From contig CAYVAS010000052.1 in the NCBI GenBank assembly GCA_964449375.1, positions 1 to 18,649 of the forward strand: a stretch of 18,649 nucleotides of DNA, in the 5' to 3' direction. Positions within the stretch are counted from its first letter, which is position 1, and each line of letters begins with the position of its first letter. Origin of the DNA: JAFDWI01 sp964449375 (GTDB taxonomy: Bacteria; Actinomycetota; Acidimicrobiia; Acidimicrobiales; Iamiaceae). Position numbers and translations under genes: made by a program. The notes under the pieces are model-generated. The model had not been told where the DNA came from. It did not search any database and was given only the letters and a program-made list of their open reading frames with translations. This document shows, piece after piece, positions 16,063-18,649 of the stretch.

Positions 16063-16704
16063 TCAGGCGGCGGAGCGCAGATGGACCCGACCCGAGGGCG
16101 CCGGGTGTCCGGTGGGAAAGTCCACGTGCCCGGGGGTCTCGTCGGGGCTCAGGTCCAGGCAGGCGAGCAGCTCGGCGGTGGCGACCGCGTCGCCGAGCGC
16201 GTGGTGGGCGCCCTGGTTGACGATGCCGAAGAATTCGCACAGGTGGGCCAGGTTGGCGATGCGGTGGCCCCGGCGGCGGGCGAGCTGCATGGTGCACAGC
16301 GGATGGCGCTGCCACTGCAGGCCCGCCGCGGCGAACTCCGCGTCCAGAAAGCCGATGTCGAAGGACGCGTTGTGGGCGACGAGGGTGCGACCGAGCAACC
16401 GCAGCGCCAGGTCACCGGCGATGTCCGCGAACGTCGGCGCGCCGCGGAGCATGGCCGCGGTGACGCCGTGGATGTGGGTGGGACCGGGCGCACAGCCCGG
16501 GTCGACGAGGGTCTGCCAGTGCTCTTCGACGGTGCCGTCCGCGGCGACCAGGACCAGGCCGATCTCCACGGTCCGGGCGCCCTTGCGGGGCGACAACCCG
16601 GTGGTCTCCAGGTCGAGCACGGCGAAGCCGCCCAGGTCCAGCACCCCCTGGGCGACCGTGGTGGTCCGGGAAGCAGCGAGTGAGCCGGAACGAGTGGTCA
16701 TCAC
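16063..16704 (-). CDS. DEDDh 3'-5' exonuclease (DNA polymerase III epsilon-like)
   Basis: A 213-residue exonuclease of the DnaQ-like family. The DEDDh residues are visible: Asp31 and Glu33 in DLETTG, Asp116 in HNASFDIGFL, His167 and Asp172 in HHALGDA. It is a stand-alone exonuclease domain with no UvrC-like GIY-YIG or BRCT extension, so it could be a proofreading subunit or a general DNA/RNA 3'-5' exonuclease. Start: GTG 16704 or the adjacent in-frame ATG 16701; TAGATT (16716-16711) lies 6 and 9 nt ahead respectively, so either fits a leaderless message. It is transcribed divergently from tRNA-Lys (123 bp between them) and converges on the SDR gene. Confidence 0.9.
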   Translation of the reverse strand: MMTTRSGSLAASRTTTVAQGVLDLGGFAVLDLETTGLSPRKGARTVEIGLVLVAADGTVEEHWQTLVDPGCAPGPTHIHGVTAAMLRGAPTFADIAGDLALRLLGRTLVAHNASFDIGFLDAEFAAAGLQWQRHPLCTMQLARRRGHRIANLAHLCEFFGIVNQGAHHALGDAVATAELLACLDLSPDETPGHVDFPTGHPAPSGRVHLRSAA

Positions 16705-16710
16705 CGGTCG

Positions 16711-16716
16711 AATCTA
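16711..16716 (-). promoter_or_regulatory. Probable -10 box of exonuclease gene
   Basis: Minus-strand TAGATT, a good TANNNT match in otherwise GC-rich DNA, ends 6 nt before GTG 16704 (9 nt before ATG 16701). No -35 box is evident. Confidence 0.5.
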
Positions 16717-16810
16717 GAACGCCGGAAGGACATCGGACGCGGACCACCACCCGGGCCGGGCATCACACCGGAGGGGCCCGCCGGGCAGGGTGACCGGAAG
16801 AGGGCGCCGG

Positions 16811-16816
16811 TAACAT
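16811..16816 (+). promoter_or_regulatory. Probable -10 box of tRNA-Lys
   Basis: TAACAT matches TANNNT and ends 11 nt before the first base of the tRNA, suggesting a very short 5' leader. The same hexamer serves the flippase gene. No clear -35 box at normal spacing. Confidence 0.45.
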
Positions 16817-16827
16817 TGCGAGACCCC

Positions 16828-16900
16828 GGGCCGTTAGCTCAATTGGTAGAGCCGCGGACTTTTAATCCGTTGGTTGTGGGTTCGAGTCCCACACGGCCCA
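16828..16900 (+). tRNA. tRNA-Lys (anticodon UUU)
   Basis: A 73-nt cloverleaf. Acceptor GGGCCGT pairs perfectly with ACGGCCC. D arm GCTC/GAGC has an 8-nt loop, anticodon stem GCGGA/TCCGT (one G-U pair), loop CTTTTAA with anticodon TTT, 5-nt variable loop, T arm GTGGG/CCCAC with loop TTCGAGT, and discriminator A. The 3' CCA is not encoded (the next bases are CCC), so it is added after transcription, as is usual in actinobacteria. Confidence 0.97.
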
Positions 16901-16927
16901 CCCCGGAAACTCCAGAGAAGAGCCGCC

Positions 16928-17518
16928 ATGACCTGGGACAGCCTCGCCACCTACCGAGCCGGACTCGACTTCTTCACCGCCGTGGTCGACGGCGTGCCGG
17001 CGGGAAGCTGGCAACGTCCGAGCCCGTGTGCGGGGTGGCGGGCCCTCGACGTGCTCGGCCACGTCGGGCAGGCCACCGAGATGGGCGCCCGGATCCTGCA
17101 GGGTGGCGAGATGCGCTTCGACCCGGCCGACCCGCCCGGCGCAGCGGTCGGCGACGATCCGGTGGCCTGGTGGCACCGGCTCGCGGACGACGCCCGCGTC
17201 GCGCTGGACAGCGTCGAGGATCTCGACCGCGTGGTGGAGTCGCCCGCGGGGCCCAGGACCGTGCGCGACGGCCTGTCGTTCCCCGCGGTGGACCTGTTCG
17301 TCCACGGATGGGACCTGGCCGCCGCGACCGGCGCATCGGTGACGATCCCCGACGAGGCGATCGCCTTCATCCGTGCGATGTTCGCCCACGTCCCCGACGG
17401 CGTCGCCCGGCAACCCGGGGTGTTCGCGCCGCGGCTCGACGCGCCCGCGGACGCGTCCCCCACCGATGCGCTCATCGCCTTCACCGGGCGCGACCCGTCC
17501 TGGGCGCCCGCGGGCTGA
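16928..17518 (+). CDS. Mycothiol-dependent maleylpyruvate isomerase/DinB-type metal protein (TIGR03086-like)
   Basis: A 196-residue four-helix-bundle protein of the DinB/MDMPI N-terminal type, resembling the TIGR03086 family. The N-terminal signature CAGWRALDVLGHV contains the first metal ligand, His45. The second site VDLFVHGWDLAAATG has Asp122-x3-His126, where maleylpyruvate isomerase has Glu-x3-His. This makes a likely zinc site, with the Glu-to-Asp change noted. Relatives use mycothiol as cofactor, e.g. for isomerisation or thiol transfer, but most members have no known substrate. The start is ATG 16928, preceded by purine-rich AGAGAAGAG as a possible ribosome-binding site. It begins only 27 nt after tRNA-Lys and may be transcribed from the tRNA promoter. 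The open frame further upstream runs through the tRNA and is excluded. It converges on the methyltransferase gene with a 10-bp gap. Confidence 0.82.
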   Translation: MTWDSLATYRAGLDFFTAVVDGVPAGSWQRPSPCAGWRALDVLGHVGQATEMGARILQGGEMRFDPADPPGAAVGDDPVAWWHRLADDARVALDSVEDLDRVVESPAGPRTVRDGLSFPAVDLFVHGWDLAAATGASVTIPDEAIAFIRAMFAHVPDGVARQPGVFAPRLDAPADASPTDALIAFTGRDPSWAPAG

Positions 17519-17528
17519 ACCCGGCCCG

Positions 17529-18371
17529 TCAGGCGCGGCCCCGGCCCAGCACGAAACAGGCGATCGCGGTGGCCGCCGCGACGTTCAACGAATCGACCCC
17601 GCCGTGCAGCGGAATCCGCACCCGAAGATCGACCCGGTCCAGTGTCGCCGAGGTCAGGCCCGGACCTTCCGATCCAAGCACCAGCGCCACCCGCCGGTCC
17701 GGCGCGAAGGTCACCGTGTCGATGGGCACCGCGTCCGGATCCGGGGTCAGGGCCACCAGATCGAAGCCGTGGTCGACGACCACGTCGAGCCCGTCGGGCA
17801 GCGCGGCGAGCCGCGCGTGGCCCAGCGCGAACACCTCGCCCATCGACACCCGGGACGCCCGCCGGTAGAGCGGATCGACCCCGTCAGGGTCCATCAGCAA
17901 CCCGTCGGCGCCCAGACCCCGGGCGCTGCGGGCGATGATGCCCAGGTTCGTCGGGTTCACCACCCGCTCGAGCACCACCACCCGGGTTGCGTCGGCCAGC
18001 ACCGACTCCGGTGACCGCTCCGGGCGCCGCTCGAACAGCGCCAGCATGCCCCGGTGGGTGCGCACGCCGGTGATGTGACGCACCACCGTTTCGCCCGCCG
18101 CGTACACGGGCACTCCCGCGGGCACCGCCTCGGGCAGTGGACGGGTGCGGGTGGCGTCCACGAGCACCGCCCGCAGCCGGTAGCCCGCCTCCAGAGCCCG
18201 TTCCACCACCAGGTCGCCCTCGGCGAGGAACAACCCGTGGACCGCGCCCGCGGGCGCGCCGGGCCGGCGCAACTCGGGGTCGCGCAGGCGGGTGAACGCG
18301 GCCAGACGCGGATCGTCGGGGTCGTCCACGGCCAGGCGCTCCACGAACCGATTCTCCCAGGAGGTTCCCAT
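17529..18371 (-). CDS. SpoU/TrmH-family RNA 2'-O-ribose methyltransferase
   Basis: A 280-residue SPOUT-class methyltransferase. An N-terminal substrate-binding domain (about residues 20-105, GLFLAEGDLVVERALEAGY) precedes the knotted SAM-binding domain with the three SpoU motifs: NPTNLGIIARSARGLGADG, VALVLGSEGPGL, and RIPLHGGVDSLNVAAATAIA near the C-terminus. It methylates a ribose 2'-OH in rRNA or tRNA; the target nucleotide cannot be told. ATG 18371 is used, but an in-frame GTG at 18398 would add nine residues and start 6 nt after the pheA stop. Neither start has a good ribosome-binding site. Closeness to the prephenate dehydratase gene on the same strand suggests one transcript. Confidence 0.9.
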   Translation of the reverse strand: MGTSWENRFVERLAVDDPDDPRLAAFTRLRDPELRRPGAPAGAVHGLFLAEGDLVVERALEAGYRLRAVLVDATRTRPLPEAVPAGVPVYAAGETVVRHITGVRTHRGMLALFERRPERSPESVLADATRVVVLERVVNPTNLGIIARSARGLGADGLLMDPDGVDPLYRRASRVSMGEVFALGHARLAALPDGLDVVVDHGFDLVALTPDPDAVPIDTVTFAPDRRVALVLGSEGPGLTSATLDRVDLRVRIPLHGGVDSLNVAAATAIACFVLGRGRA

Positions 18372-18404
18372 CCCGTGGCCAGCCGCGCCCGGTGGCACCC
18401 GGGC

Positions 18405-18649
18405 TCAGTCCGCGATGCGGCTGCGGAGCGTGTCGATCCAGCGGGCGGCGTCCCGGTGCGCCGTGGACATCTGGGCACGGGTGGCCGGGCCGTCGGCAGC
18501 GGCGGTGGGATAGGACCCCAGGAACTTGCAGCGGGCCTGTTCGGCGTGGAGGCTGCGCAACGCGTCGGCGACGACCTCGTCGGCGATGTGACCTTCCAGG
18601 TCCATCAGAAAGCAGTAGTCGCCCAGACCGGACCGGGCCGGCCGGGACT
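18405..18649 (-). CDS. pheA: Prephenate dehydratase, C-terminal ACT regulatory domain (5' part outside window)
   Basis: The last 81 residues of a protein whose 5' end lies beyond the right edge. The reading frame is open across the window edge, giving SRPARSGLGDYCFLMDLEG, followed by a helix (ADEVVADALRSLHAEQARC) and KFLGSYPTA. This is the typical ACT domain of bacterial prephenate dehydratases, which binds phenylalanine for feedback inhibition (ESRP-like and GxxxxF motifs lie in this domain; the visible SRP may be the end of ESRP). The catalytic dehydratase domain is not visible. The enzyme turns prephenate into phenylpyruvate in phenylalanine synthesis. An ATG at 18605 is internal. The stop TGA (18405-18407) lies just before the methyltransferase gene. 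Confidence 0.85.
   Translation of the reverse strand, partial: SRPARSGLGDYCFLMDLEGHIADEVVADALRSLHAEQARCKFLGSYPTAAADGPATRAQMSTAHRDAARWIDTLRSRIAD

Noticed and set aside
16828..16900. Attachment site for an integrative element at the tRNA-Lys 3' end
   Set aside because: No integrase gene and no second copy of the tRNA 3' end is seen in the window; flanking genes look like normal chromosomal genes.

Overview
The window reads as an ordinary, gene-dense chromosomal stretch of a very GC-rich actinobacterium, and I see no prophage, IS element, CRISPR array or defence island. The case for Actinomycetota is: frequent GTG starts; an acyl-CoA carboxylase beta subunit followed by the small epsilon subunit known only from this phylum; a mycothiol-type DinB/MDMPI protein; and many genes with a TANNNT -10 box 6-9 nt before the start codon, which suggests leaderless transcripts. 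The gene mix fits a member of the Acidimicrobiia, but that placement is inference.

Left part (1-4042, + strand): the 3' portion of a coenzyme-B12-dependent ethylmalonyl-CoA mutase (ecm/meaA), then two tandem paralogous GT87-type membrane glycosyltransferases joined by a GTGA stop/start overlap. Next (7598-4023, - strand) is an apparent operon: pccB-like carboxyltransferase, epsilon subunit (GTGA overlap), a calcineurin-like metallophosphoesterase, and a two-helix membrane protein with an acidic linker.

Centre (7709-14310): a (+) short-chain type I polyprenyl diphosphate synthase converges on a (-) pair of alpha/beta hydrolases coupled by ATGA. The downstream hydrolase has lost its nucleophile and shows no C-terminal His. 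The pair is transcribed divergently from a (+) polysaccharide-type flippase across only 48 bp. A TesB-like thioesterase and an aldehyde dehydrogenase follow.

Right part (14311-18649): a 34-bp palindrome covering a TTGACA -35 box precedes a TetR-family gene, followed by an SDR oxidoreductase. A DEDDh exonuclease (-) converges on the SDR. tRNA-Lys(UUU) lies 27 nt before a mycothiol-dependent-isomerase-like gene (+). A SpoU rRNA/tRNA methyltransferase and the ACT-domain end of prephenate dehydratase (both -) close the window.

Functionally, acyl-CoA metabolism recurs: Ecm and propionyl-CoA carboxylase belong to connected C4/C5 acyl-CoA routes, and TesB, ALDH and SDR act on acyl-CoA, aldehyde and alcohol/ketone groups. 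Polyprenyl synthase, GT87 proteins and flippase could all serve polyprenyl-phosphate-based envelope glycan assembly. The observations most worth checking are the coupled active/inactive hydrolase pair, the TetR operator-promoter, the consistent leaderless architecture, and the tandem GT87 paralogues.
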